A stretch of 28,025 bases of DNA from Candidatus Helarchaeota archaeon. GTDB lineage: Archaea; Asgardarchaeota; Lokiarchaeia; Helarchaeales; HEL-GB-A. Below the pieces are notes generated by a model, which saw nothing but the letters and a program-made list of their open reading frames with translations, did not search any database and had not been told where the DNA came from. Below, in pieces: positions 1-6,980 of this stretch; position 1 is the first letter of the stretch, and each line of letters starts with the position of its first letter. The stretch covers positions 1 to 28,025 of the forward strand of contig JABXJT010000060.1 of NCBI GenBank assembly GCA_013375455.1, given 5' to 3'. The translations under genes were made by a program, and so were the position numbers.

Positions 1-410
1 CTTTTTTTTAAACCAACTAATTCTAATAATTCTCTAGCTCGTTTTTCTCTCGTCCCTCTATTAATACCAGCTAAGAGCATCGGTAGACCAACATTATCTA
101 CCGCTGTTAGAACAGGAATTAGATTGTAGAATTGAAAAATATATCCAATTTTTTTCCGTCTTAAACTTACTAATTCTTTTTCCTTTATTGAACCAATATC
201 CATACCATCTATAAATATTTTCCCTGAATCTGGTTTATCTAGTGTTCCTATCAGATTCAGCAATGTTGTTTTACCACTTCCAGATGGTCCCATTATTCCC
301 AATATCTCCCCCCGGTTAATTTTAATATTAATTTTTCGTAGAGCATATACTTCAACCTCCCCTAAATTATAAATTTTCGTAACATTTACCAATTCAACAA
401 TTGCATCCAA
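1..410 (-). CDS. ABC transporter ATP-binding protein, MacB/LolD type (3' part cut by window edge)
   Basis: Reading the minus strand from a TTG at 410 gives an open frame running off the window at base 1. About 136 residues are present: a strand-rich start, the Walker A motif GPSGSGKTT (bases about 289-263), then a Q-loop region (IFQFYNL) at about 142-122. The signature motif, Walker B and H-loop would lie beyond the window. The order and spacing match the ATPase subunit of MacB/LolD/FtsE-like exporters, which normally pair with an FtsX-like permease; the partner is not visible. An in-frame stop at 435-437 limits the N-terminus, and no ATG exists upstream, so TTG at 410 is favoured, with a weak GGTGG just before it. 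It is transcribed away from the yjbQ-like gene, so the spacer between them holds two divergent promoters. Substrate unknown. Confidence 0.88.
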   Translation of the reverse strand, partial: MDAIVELVNVTKIYNLGEVEVYALRKINIKINRGEILGIMGPSGSGKTTLLNLIGTLDKPDSGKIFIDGMDIGSIKEKELVSLRRKKIGYIFQFYNLIPVLTAVDNVGLPMLLAGINRGTREKRARELLELVGLKK

Positions 411-535
411 AAAAGACCACCAAATTTGAAAGATTTAAAGTGGTTGATGAACAATATCTAATTTACAATATTAATATATATTATATTTTAAAGCAAAATT
501 TCTATAAGTTCAAATGTTTATTGGAGGTTTTTAAC

Positions 536-955
536 ATGGTCGTGATTACTTCAACAATTAACTTTGCTGATCGGGGAGAAAATGATATAGTCGATATCAC
601 GCAAGATATTGAAGCTCAAATCAAGGATTCCGGACTTAATAAGGGTATTTGTAATGTTTTTGTAGCCGGTGCCACAGGCGGAATAATTGCTATTGAATTT
701 GAACCTGGACTTATAAAAGATTTCCCAGCATTATTAGAACGCATCGCTCCAAAAGATATCAATTATGCACATCACATGACTTGGGGGGATTATAACGGTC
801 ACTCTCATGTCAGGGCATCTTTAATTGGACCCTCTATGACAATTCCATTCAAAAATGGAAAACTAATACACGGAACCTGGCAACAATTTGTGTTTTACGA
901 ATTTGATACTCGAAGAAGAAATCGTACACTTTATTTGACAATCATGGGAGAATAA
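536..955 (+). CDS. YjbQ/UPF0047 family protein (secondary thiamine-phosphate synthase-like)
   Basis: Protein of 139 residues, the normal length for UPF0047/YjbQ. Conserved blocks are visible: TWGDYNGHSHVRASLIGPS (residues 82-100), GTWQQ (113-117) and the C-terminal end LTIMGE. Family members form trimers and some show weak thiamine-phosphate synthase activity in genetic tests; the true cellular role is unsettled. The frame is open as far up as base 401, but the residues before 536 are low-complexity and do not belong to the family, while a perfect GGAGG at 523-527 sits 8 bases before the ATG at 536. That decides the start. The gene is divergent from the ABC ATPase and convergent with the HAD gene, so it is probably a single-gene transcript. 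Family assignment is secure, function is not. Confidence 0.92.
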   Translation: MVVITSTINFADRGENDIVDITQDIEAQIKDSGLNKGICNVFVAGATGGIIAIEFEPGLIKDFPALLERIAPKDINYAHHMTWGDYNGHSHVRASLIGPSMTIPFKNGKLIHGTWQQFVFYEFDTRRRNRTLYLTIMGE

Positions 956-957
956 AC

Positions 958-974
958 CAAAAGCTTTACTTTTG
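958..974. terminator. Small hairpin between convergent genes
   Basis: CAAAAG (958-963) and CTTTTG (969-974) form a 6-bp stem with a 5-base loop in the short gap between the stop codons of the yjbQ-like gene (955) and the HAD gene (982). A/T-rich sequence lies on both sides, so it could serve both directions. Weak stem; inference only. Confidence 0.3.
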
Positions 975-981
975 AATAGCT

Positions 982-1656
982 TTAATTATCTTTTAAAATC
1001 TCGTTGATTTCCATTAAATTCGTTACGATATAATCTGCGCCGGCCTGTACTAAGTCTTTCTTTGAATGTCTATCACTCAAACGAGCGATTGCAATAGCAT
1101 TTATTTGTTTTGCGCATACTATATCTACGGGGTTATCTCCAACAACGATAACTTCATTACATGAAACATCCAATTCCTTTAAAACCATTTCCAGGTGGTC
1201 TGGATGGGGTTTGAAATTATCCACATCATCCCGTGTAATTATTGAATCGAAATAAGATTTGATCGAACATTTTTCTATGAGAAAATTTGTTACTTCACGG
1301 TTTTCTAGTGTAAATAAACCTATTTTATAATTATTACTCCTTAGAATTCTTAATAACTCCCTTGCACCTGGAATTAAATCGGTTTGTTTTGCGCCTTCCA
1401 TCTCATACTGAGAAATAATTTTGTCTATTTGCTTTTTAATGAGTTTTATTTTCGCTGGTTTTTCCCCCCTTGAATTTAAGTAATTTTCTGCAATCTCAAC
1501 AGTCGTTAATATTCTTTGTTCTATTGAAATTAATCCTTTTGGAACTCCTAAGTTAATTAATTTGGAGATGACTTGACGTCTTGCTGACATAAAATCTATT
1601 TTAAAATAAGTTAGCGTTCCATCTAAATCGAAAATTATAGCGCAAATCTTTTTCAT
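982..1656 (-). CDS. HAD-superfamily phosphatase (phosphoglycolate phosphatase-like)
   Basis: About 224 residues with all four HAD motifs: FDLDGTL near the N-terminus (motif I, nucleophile Asp), FTLEN in the middle (motif II position), NFKPHPD (motif III Lys) and VVGDNPVDI (motif IV acidic pair). A helical cap of roughly 70 residues lies between motifs I and II, as in subclass IA HAD phosphatases such as Gph. The substrate, probably a small phosphorylated metabolite, cannot be read from sequence. The ATG at 1656 is preferred over the preceding in-frame TTG at 1659. No Shine-Dalgarno is visible, which suggests a leaderless transcript. It lies about 100 bases downstream of the radical SAM gene on the same strand, but the gap argues for its own promoter. 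Confidence 0.88.
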   Translation of the reverse strand: MKKICAIIFDLDGTLTYFKIDFMSARRQVISKLINLGVPKGLISIEQRILTTVEIAENYLNSRGEKPAKIKLIKKQIDKIISQYEMEGAKQTDLIPGARELLRILRSNNYKIGLFTLENREVTNFLIEKCSIKSYFDSIITRDDVDNFKPHPDHLEMVLKELDVSCNEVIVVGDNPVDIVCAKQINAIAIARLSDRHSKKDLVQAGADYIVTNLMEINEILKDN

Positions 1657-1759
1657 CAAGTATCTGATAACATCTAATTTTAAAAAGTTTTTATTTGCAC
1701 CATTAACATAAAGACAGAAATTTTAAAAAATTGGAGAAAACCCACATATTATTATAAAA

Positions 1760-3265
1760 TTAGAAAAAATTTGAACGGATATAACCGAGATTTTTGAGAA
1801 TTCTCTGCATTATTTGGTCCCCATTTAGTTTGTTTTGCGCTGATAAATAAAACTTCTCGTTTTCTTTTATTTTGCTTAGAATTAAATCCTTTTGATGCAA
1901 TATAAAGGTCTTAAGATCATTTACTGCTTTTAAGATATCATAGACATTCATTAACTTGGTTTCATGAGTAACGCAATGGGGATAATAGGCAGTTCGGTTA
2001 TATTTCTCTGTAGAAAATATCAAGTAATCTTCAAATCGACTCATTTTTAAAGTTATACCGTATCTTTTTGCCCTTTCATATAACTGAGTCATTGGTAAAA
2101 TGCAAAGTGGGGTTATCCATTTGGGAATTCCTCCCATTTTTATTGTTTCTTTAAGAAATTTTTTGTTTAAATCCAGATCTTTTTGTCTTTCCAATCCAGT
2201 TATCATCCAATAAGTCTTCGGTTGAATTCCATTTCTCACTGCATTTTTTATAACTAAAGTGCTCACCTGGGTATCATATGGTCTATTTAATTTTTGAAGG
2301 ACGTAATCCGAGCCGCTTTCAATTCCAACATCTATGTTATCAACGCCTGATTTTGCTAACCAATTAATGATTTCCCGGCTTATATTTTGAGAAGGAACTA
2401 ATGCAACATTAAAATAATTAAACGAATCCTGTAATTTTTCTTGACGAATTGCTTTAGCTAATTCTATGAGAAGTTTTGGATTACAGTAAACGTAATCTTG
2501 AATAGAAAAATTATCTACATGGTCTAAAAGAATTGAAATTTGCTTAATTAACCAAGAGATGGAATGAAATGCTATTTTTGACCTGGGGGATAAGCAATAT
2601 TTTGATTTTGCACCAAGACAATGGACACAATTATAATTGCAAGGGCCTCGACACGTATTTATCATAGCCAAATTATACGGATTTAATGTTTTAGGCATTA
2701 AAAAATTAGGAGAATAAGGAGGTATTACATCAAGATCTTCATAAATATTTTTTCCATCATTTTTATTTATTTTCCCATCTTCTTTAGATATTGTTCCAGT
2801 AATTACTTTAAAATCTTGATTTTTTTCAATTCTAGTTACAATATCTTCCATTATTTTTTCTGCTTCTCCTTTTACTACTATGTCGATCATTTCGTTTGAT
2901 TGAATTATTTGTTCTGCAAAAATTGTGGCATGGACGCCCCCTACAACAATTGGAACATTTTCATAAATACTTTTCAAAAATTTAGCTAAATCTAGGGCCC
3001 CTTTACTTAAATGAAGCCAATTTAATTCAATTCCAATTAACAATGGGCTATAATTTTTTAGAATTCCCATAAGGTGATCATTATCAAAACCTAATTTGTA
3101 TGCTAATGGAATATTCCAACATTCTACTTTGTATCCTCGATTCATCAAGTGAGCACCTATATGTAGTAATCCATATCCACACATTATAGGCGACATAATT
3201 GCACGGTTTAAAGCCTGAGGTTTTAATATATTAGGAGGGTGAAACAATAGGATTTCTGGCTTCAT
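1760..3265 (-). CDS. B12-binding domain radical SAM protein
   Basis: About 501 residues. The N-terminal 130-150 residues look like a cobalamin-binding Rossmann fold: a strand start (ILLFHPP) and VVGGVHAT about 95 residues later, the usual pattern for the B12-binding radical SAM class. The radical SAM cluster motif follows as CNYNCVHC (CxxxCxxC; Cys 215, 219, 222 counted from the TTG at 3283), with another Cys just before it. A TIM-barrel-like body and a short helical C-terminus follow. Family members carry out methylations, ring rearrangements or other reactions on lipids, cofactors and natural products; nothing here names the substrate. GGAG about 10 bases before the ATG at 3265 makes that the likely start rather than the in-frame TTG at 3283. 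A transposable element lies immediately upstream and may have separated the gene from its former promoter. Confidence 0.9.
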   Translation of the reverse strand: MKPEILLFHPPNILKPQALNRAIMSPIMCGYGLLHIGAHLMNRGYKVECWNIPLAYKLGFDNDHLMGILKNYSPLLIGIELNWLHLSKGALDLAKFLKSIYENVPIVVGGVHATIFAEQIIQSNEMIDIVVKGEAEKIMEDIVTRIEKNQDFKVITGTISKEDGKINKNDGKNIYEDLDVIPPYSPNFLMPKTLNPYNLAMINTCRGPCNYNCVHCLGAKSKYCLSPRSKIAFHSISWLIKQISILLDHVDNFSIQDYVYCNPKLLIELAKAIRQEKLQDSFNYFNVALVPSQNISREIINWLAKSGVDNIDVGIESGSDYVLQKLNRPYDTQVSTLVIKNAVRNGIQPKTYWMITGLERQKDLDLNKKFLKETIKMGGIPKWITPLCILPMTQLYERAKRYGITLKMSRFEDYLIFSTEKYNRTAYYPHCVTHETKLMNVYDILKAVNDLKTFILHQKDLILSKIKENEKFYLSAQNKLNGDQIMQRILKNLGYIRSNFF

Positions 3266-3345
3266 TTTATTAGTACTCCACAAAAAATGTAGTTTTAGAG
3301 TGTATTAATTAATTTAGAAAAAAAACTAAATAAAGACCACAAAAA

Positions 3346-3480
3346 TTGAACTACCACTGCCTAAAGACAGATGGATTCCTCCTTCCTTGACCACTGCCTG
3401 CGAGAGCAGGGCTTACACGATCTCCAGAGGCGTGACTTCCCGTAGTCCCTACGGTAGAATAATTATCGTTAATGATTGTA
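3346..3480 (-). ncRNA. Candidate omega (re)RNA scaffold at the tnpB right end
   Basis: TnpB guide RNAs are known to come from the last 100-150 bases of tnpB plus the right end. Here the minus strand shows a tetraloop hairpin (CCTGC TCTC GCAGG, about 3396-3409), a GGAAGGAGGAATCC stretch, and a terminal hairpin with arms CCATCTG and CAGTGG (3354-3374), ending TAGTTCAA at 3346. The guide would then be read from 3345 downward, outside the element. The 5' limit near 3480 is a guess. RNA-seq would settle it. Confidence 0.5.
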
Positions 3481-4622
3481 ATTCCTTGATCGTGAAGAAT
3501 GTGCAATCCTTCTTCTTTAATGTTAGTTGAGGCGTTCACGTCTCGATGGTGCGTGGCCCCGCATTGGCACGTCCAAATCCGTTCACTCAGTTGTAGGTCA
3601 TTGTTTATCTGACCACACACCGAGCACCGTTTGCTGGACGGGAAAAACCGATCGACTAAGACAAGATGTTTGCCTTGCCATTCCAGTTTATACCGCAAGT
3701 ACGAGATGAATTGATTCCAAGAGAAGTCTAAAGTCACGGATTTGGACAGTCCCGAATTAAATTGTTGCATTCCTTGAATATTCAAATCCTCTAAGATGAT
3801 GGCGTCAAATTGGTTACTTAAGGAATGAGTAAGTTTATGCGTCCAATCCATTTTTTGATTTTGGATTTTCTCATACCTCTTCGCTAGCCTAAATCGTGCT
3901 TTGTCTCGATTCTTTGATCCTTTTTGCTTGCGGGAGACTAATTTATGCAATCGTTTCAATTCTCGTTCTTGGTCTCTATAAAAGCGGGGATTCGTTAATT
4001 TCACATTTTCATTAACGAGAAAGTTCGGAGCTGACATATCAAACGCTTCAATCTTGTGAAGCGGGATGGTATTAAGGGATGTTACATCAATATCTACCTC
4101 AATTATGATTGCAACGAAATATTTATTCGTTCGCGTTCTACTGACAGTTACGTGTTTAATCGGATGAACAACATTCCTGTCATCTCGATATTTGACCCAC
4201 CCAACTTTCGGGAGTTTGATTCTCTTGGCTTTTTGATCGATTCTAATGTTGTTATTGATATTGTAGGTCGTGTAAGTTTGCTTATTCTTCTTTGATTTAA
4301 ATTTGGGATAGCCAATTTTCTTCCCCTTGTGAATGCCTCGAAAAAAGTTTTGAAACGCTTGGAGGAGATTGCGGGTTTCGGATTGGAGTGCTTTAGAATC
4401 CACTTCGCTTAGGAAGAGAAATTCTTGTTTATATTGCTTTTCAGTCTTGTATCTATGGGTATGCAATTGGTCTTTATCCTCTTTAAGCTTGTTATATACA
4501 GTTTGCCGTTCTTCCAGCATTTTATTGTGGAGAAACCGACAACAGCCGAAAGTTTTATTGAGTATCTCCTGTTGTCGCTTGTTCGGGTAGATTCTGACCT
4601 TAATCCCTTTATTTATCTTCAT
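3351..4622 (-). CDS. tnpB: TnpB, RNA-guided transposon endonuclease (OrfB_IS605)
   Basis: Protein of 423 residues, full length for TnpB. The N-terminal helix-turn-helix-like part (KVRIYPNKRQQEILNKTFG) is typical. The split RuvC site looks intact: Asp195 (AFDMSAPNFLV), Glu278 (ILEDLNIQGM) and Asp361 (HHRDVNAS). The zinc ribbon is complete with CSVC at 333-336 and CQC at 352-354. TnpB cuts DNA next to a transposon-associated motif, guided by an omega RNA that overlaps the 3' end of its own gene, and helps keep the element at the donor site. The C-terminal 30 residues (Gly/Ser/Arg rich) are where such coding sequence doubles as guide-RNA scaffold. No frameshift or stop is seen, so the nuclease is probably functional or recently so. 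Confidence 0.95.
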   Translation of the reverse strand: MKINKGIKVRIYPNKRQQEILNKTFGCCRFLHNKMLEERQTVYNKLKEDKDQLHTHRYKTEKQYKQEFLFLSEVDSKALQSETRNLLQAFQNFFRGIHKGKKIGYPKFKSKKNKQTYTTYNINNNIRIDQKAKRIKLPKVGWVKYRDDRNVVHPIKHVTVSRTRTNKYFVAIIIEVDIDVTSLNTIPLHKIEAFDMSAPNFLVNENVKLTNPRFYRDQERELKRLHKLVSRKQKGSKNRDKARFRLAKRYEKIQNQKMDWTHKLTHSLSNQFDAIILEDLNIQGMQQFNSGLSKSVTLDFSWNQFISYLRYKLEWQGKHLVLVDRFFPSSKRCSVCGQINNDLQLSERIWTCQCGATHHRDVNASTNIKEEGLHILHDQGITIINDNYSTVGTTGSHASGDRVSPALAGSGQGRRNPSVFRQW

Positions 4623-4763
4623 TTTGACGTTAGACCAACACGGGTTTCTTAAATTATTATTGGTGTCGACTCTATAAAAGCAAGGGAGATACCTGAAAGT
4701 ATTATAAGTATCAAAAAGAAAAATGCTAATAACTAACTGAGATATACTATATTCTTAATCCAT

Positions 4764-4796
4764 CCACTCCCTATAGGAAGTGGCTTTCATTGAAAG
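4764..4796. repeat. Subterminal hairpins at the IS element left end
   Basis: On the plus strand an imperfect palindrome with arms CCACTCC (4764-4770) and GGAAGTGG (4776-4783, one bulged A) is followed by a near-perfect palindrome CTTTCATTGAAAG (4784-4796). In tnpB orientation this places TTCAA just outside and the hairpin just inside the left end. IS200/IS605 transposases recognise such subterminal hairpins. Confidence 0.6.
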
Positions 4797-4917
4797 TAAA
4801 TCCAATTCATGAAAAAGTTTTCTGATTGAACAAAAAGTGGGAATTTTTGAGATAGCTTGATTCGAATCATAATAAAATGTTAAAAAAGGAGGTGAATTTT
4901 TAATAGAATTTTAATGT

Positions 4918-5844
4918 TCAATCAAAATAAGACTTGATAATATTTCTAATTTGCTTTGAAGACTGAATTAAAGACCGAAGAACAAATTTCTGAACCACTT
5001 TACGTGGATTACTGGTATATTTGATGAAGAAAAATTCCAAATTATCAATTTCGGTTGAATCTAGAAATGAATGCCCTTTATCTTCCCAATCAATGAGAAT
5101 TCTCTCAGGTTTATCGGTTTGTGCTAAAGATTTATACATATAAGAGAAGGCCCCAATTAAGTAGTTATAAACGTTCATTAACATTTCACGACTTTCGTCA
5201 TCTTTCGCATACTCTCCGATAATAAATCCATTACTTTCAGTCAATAATATTGCATCAGCAAAGGTTTCTGCAGCCATTTCTTTTAATTGAGCTGATAACT
5301 CACTTGTTTGTTTAGAAATTCTATTGATTCCATGTGAATATGCATTCATGAGGGTTTGAGGCTCAAATATACTAGTTCTAAAGAATTCTAAATCGAGGTC
5401 TATTGAGATGTTTAAAATTGAATTTTGTACATTCTGGACTTGCTCTTCTTTTATCTTCTCAATTTTATCAATTTTATGAAATAAGACAACCACCGTTGGT
5501 CTTTCCTCTCTTTCGCTGAGTATTTCAACAATACTTTTATAATAATCCAAGGCATCTGAATATCGTTCGGGAGCTGAAATATCTATCACATAAAACAGCA
5601 GGTCGGTGTTATAAAAAGCCTCTTTTTTCTGAAGATAGATTTTTCGATACATTTCTTGACCTCCTAGATCAAATTCATTAAAAGAAACATCAAGAACCTT
5701 TAACGATAGACGGTTGATCCCTTTTGTAGGTTTTATATCATCAAGCGCATAATTTTTCTTTTTTAATGCATTCAAGATTGATGTTTTTCCCCCTTCATCT
5801 AATCCTGCAAAAATAATTTTGATAGATTTTTCAGAATTTACCAT
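4918..5844 (-). CDS. Rag/Gtr-like (Arf-related) small GTPase with C-terminal roadblock-like half
   Basis: Residue numbers here count from a GTG at 5859 (313 residues). The G-domain motifs are complete: P-loop GLDEGGKTS (19-27), switch Thr45 (KPTKGIN), G3 DLGGQE (64-69), G4 HKID (128-131) and G5-region RTSIFE (161-166). The P-loop and G3 resemble Arf. HKxD in place of NKxD, and the RTSI(F/W)(E/D) motif, are marks of Rag/Gtr GTPases. The 150 residues after the G domain (VLL-type strand, FIIGEYAKDD, repeated strand-helix pattern) resemble the roadblock/longin half through which RagA and RagC dimerise. Asgard archaea are known to carry many such GTPases. The start is uncertain: ATG at 5844 lies 12 bases after GGTGG, while the GTG at 5859 is inside that motif. 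Probably acts in membrane-associated signalling; no partner GTPase is adjacent. Confidence 0.88.
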   Translation of the reverse strand: MVNSEKSIKIIFAGLDEGGKTSILNALKKKNYALDDIKPTKGINRLSLKVLDVSFNEFDLGGQEMYRKIYLQKKEAFYNTDLLFYVIDISAPERYSDALDYYKSIVEILSEREERPTVVVLFHKIDKIEKIKEEQVQNVQNSILNISIDLDLEFFRTSIFEPQTLMNAYSHGINRISKQTSELSAQLKEMAAETFADAILLTESNGFIIGEYAKDDESREMLMNVYNYLIGAFSYMYKSLAQTDKPERILIDWEDKGHSFLDSTEIDNLEFFFIKYTSNPRKVVQKFVLRSLIQSSKQIRNIIKSYFD

Positions 5845-6067
5845 TGTTCTCAAATCCACCTTTTTATGACTCTTATAGTGTGATTTTTATCATGCTTTTG
5901 AACTTGTTTTTAACCTTTATTTATATTTTATGTTAGCCATGAAATGATAATTGACGAACTTATTAATTTTTAATAAAGTTTAAAGCTCCTCGTTATCGTT
6001 GGATGAATTTAATAAAAAATTATGTAATTTATTTTTTAAATTTAATATATGATAACGATTTTAACCT

Positions 6068-6346
6068 TTAGGTCTTTCCCTCATCAATTATTTTGCTGCC
6101 AGCACATACGAGATCAATAGAATGGATACTACATCCATTTGAAGTTAAATATTCGCGAATTGGGGCATAGATTAAGTCGCCTTCCATCGTTATCTTAATG
6201 CTTTCTGTATCTCTGTCAACCTCCACTGATAGAATATTAACTCCTTCCACGCCATCTATTTCAGCTAAACCTAAAGCTAGCTCCGTTTTTGTTGGTTTGT
6301 GCAGTTTTAATACATCCAAGACCAGTCTTTTTAATCCTTTACTCAT
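6068..6346 (-). CDS. DUF211 family protein
   Basis: Protein of 92 residues matching the archaeal DUF211 family over its whole length: N-terminal RLVLDVLKLHKP, central GVEGVNI and EVDRDTESIKITMEG, and the C-terminal IHSIDLVCAGSKI. The family has a ferredoxin-like alpha-beta fold with ring-like oligomers in known structures; the biological role is not established. It starts at an ATG with AAAGGA upstream. It lies 208 bases upstream of the Rag-like GTPase on the same strand, but the gap suggests separate transcription. The family is found almost only in archaea, which supports the host assignment. Confidence 0.93.
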   Translation of the reverse strand: MSKGLKRLVLDVLKLHKPTKTELALGLAEIDGVEGVNILSVEVDRDTESIKITMEGDLIYAPIREYLTSNGCSIHSIDLVCAGSKIIDEGKT

Positions 6347-6519
6347 CCATTAACAATCCTTTGAATTTGATTTATTATTATTCGTTACAAAGAAATTCAT
6401 TTTATTTATTTTTATTTTTTTTGTTATTATTTTATGTTACTAGTAAGAACATTAAATATCATTTCTATTTATTATAAAGTTAAAAGATATCATTCAATCA
6501 ATCTCATCCATGATATTTT

Positions 6520-6957
6520 ATGACATTTTTCAAAATTTTCTACTGTCCATTTTGTAGAACTCTTATGTACTGTCCTAATACTCAAAAAACAAAAAAATGT
6601 CCTAATTGTCAAAAGGGTTTTAAAATAAAACGTTTGAAAATTATAAAAACCACCGATTCAGTCCAGCAAGCTATCTATATCGTTCAGGCTTTAAAATTAC
6701 CGCCGGAATTAAGACACATAACTATTGATTCAAAAGAAAAATCTACTAAAATAAAAGGAAAAAAAGAAAAATTTCTAGACTTCATTCAAAAATTTCAAGA
6801 AACCTCAACAATCAAAAAAATCACTATAAATTCTCTAATGAAAGAAGCTGAACAAGTAGGTTTCAATAAGGAATGGGTTTTAAAACAACTAATTGAGTTA
6901 GAAAAACTAGGTTTATTAATTCGCCCTCAGAAAGATTATTTACAATTTTTATTATAA
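6520..6957 (+). CDS. DUF1922-type zinc ribbon with C-terminal winged helix
   Basis: Protein of 145 residues. An N-terminal zinc ribbon has CPFC (Cys9, Cys12) and CPNC (Cys27, Cys30), with an extra Cys18, followed by KIKRLKIIKTTDSVQQA, which resembles the archaeal DUF1922 family (ribbon plus a short helix). After a Lys-rich linker (about residues 70-90) the C-terminal 60 residues have the shape of a winged helix (INSLMKEAEQVGF...VLKQLIELEKLGLLIRP). This architecture is common in archaeal DNA- or RNA-associated proteins, so nucleic-acid binding is a fair inference, but target and function are unknown. It is convergent with the TPR/CHAT-like gene, whose stop lies 24 bases away. Confidence 0.8.
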   Translation: MTFFKIFYCPFCRTLMYCPNTQKTKKCPNCQKGFKIKRLKIIKTTDSVQQAIYIVQALKLPPELRHITIDSKEKSTKIKGKKEKFLDFIQKFQETSTIKKITINSLMKEAEQVGFNKEWVLKQLIELEKLGLLIRPQKDYLQFLL

Positions 6958-6980
6958 TGAAATTTAAATTAAGCAATTAA

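Larger units (their letters stand above)
3346..4789 (-). mobile_element. IS200/IS605-family element, tnpB only (IS1341-like)
   Basis: Boundaries are inferred. In tnpB orientation the right end has a subterminal hairpin (arms CCATCTG / CAGTGG) followed by TAGTTCAA, ending at base 3346. The left end shows CTTTCAA (4796-4790) followed at once by an imperfect palindrome (arms near 4764-4770 and 4776-4783). TTCAAT thus occurs at both edges, as expected for single-strand transposition at a TTCAA-like target without target duplication. There is no Y1 transposase (tnpA) gene, so movement would need a TnpA in trans. The interior is clearly richer in G+C than its surroundings: one 60-base line (3541-3600) counts to about 57 percent. 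Related copies elsewhere in the genome would fix the ends. Confidence 0.7.

Noticed and set aside
401..535. N-terminal extension of the YjbQ-like ORF up to base 401
   Set aside because: The extra 45 residues are low-complexity and overlap the divergent ABC ATPase start; a perfect GGAGG precedes the ATG at 536 and the family begins there.
3527..4652. Several plus-strand ORFs of 60-79 codons across the tnpB gene
   Set aside because: Antisense shadows of an intact TnpB frame with no start signals or recognised domains.
4885..4932. Strong plus-strand AAAGGAGGTGA with a following ATG at 4918 region
   Set aside because: The frame after it closes within about seven codons and lies over the 3' end of the Rag-like gene on the other strand; no gene is supported. 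Possibly an orphaned remnant.
5990..6058. Inverted repeat TCGTTATC / GATAACGA 53 bases apart in the gap between the GTPase and DUF211 genes
   Set aside because: Arms are only 8 bases and far apart in AT-rich DNA; not enough to call a regulatory site.
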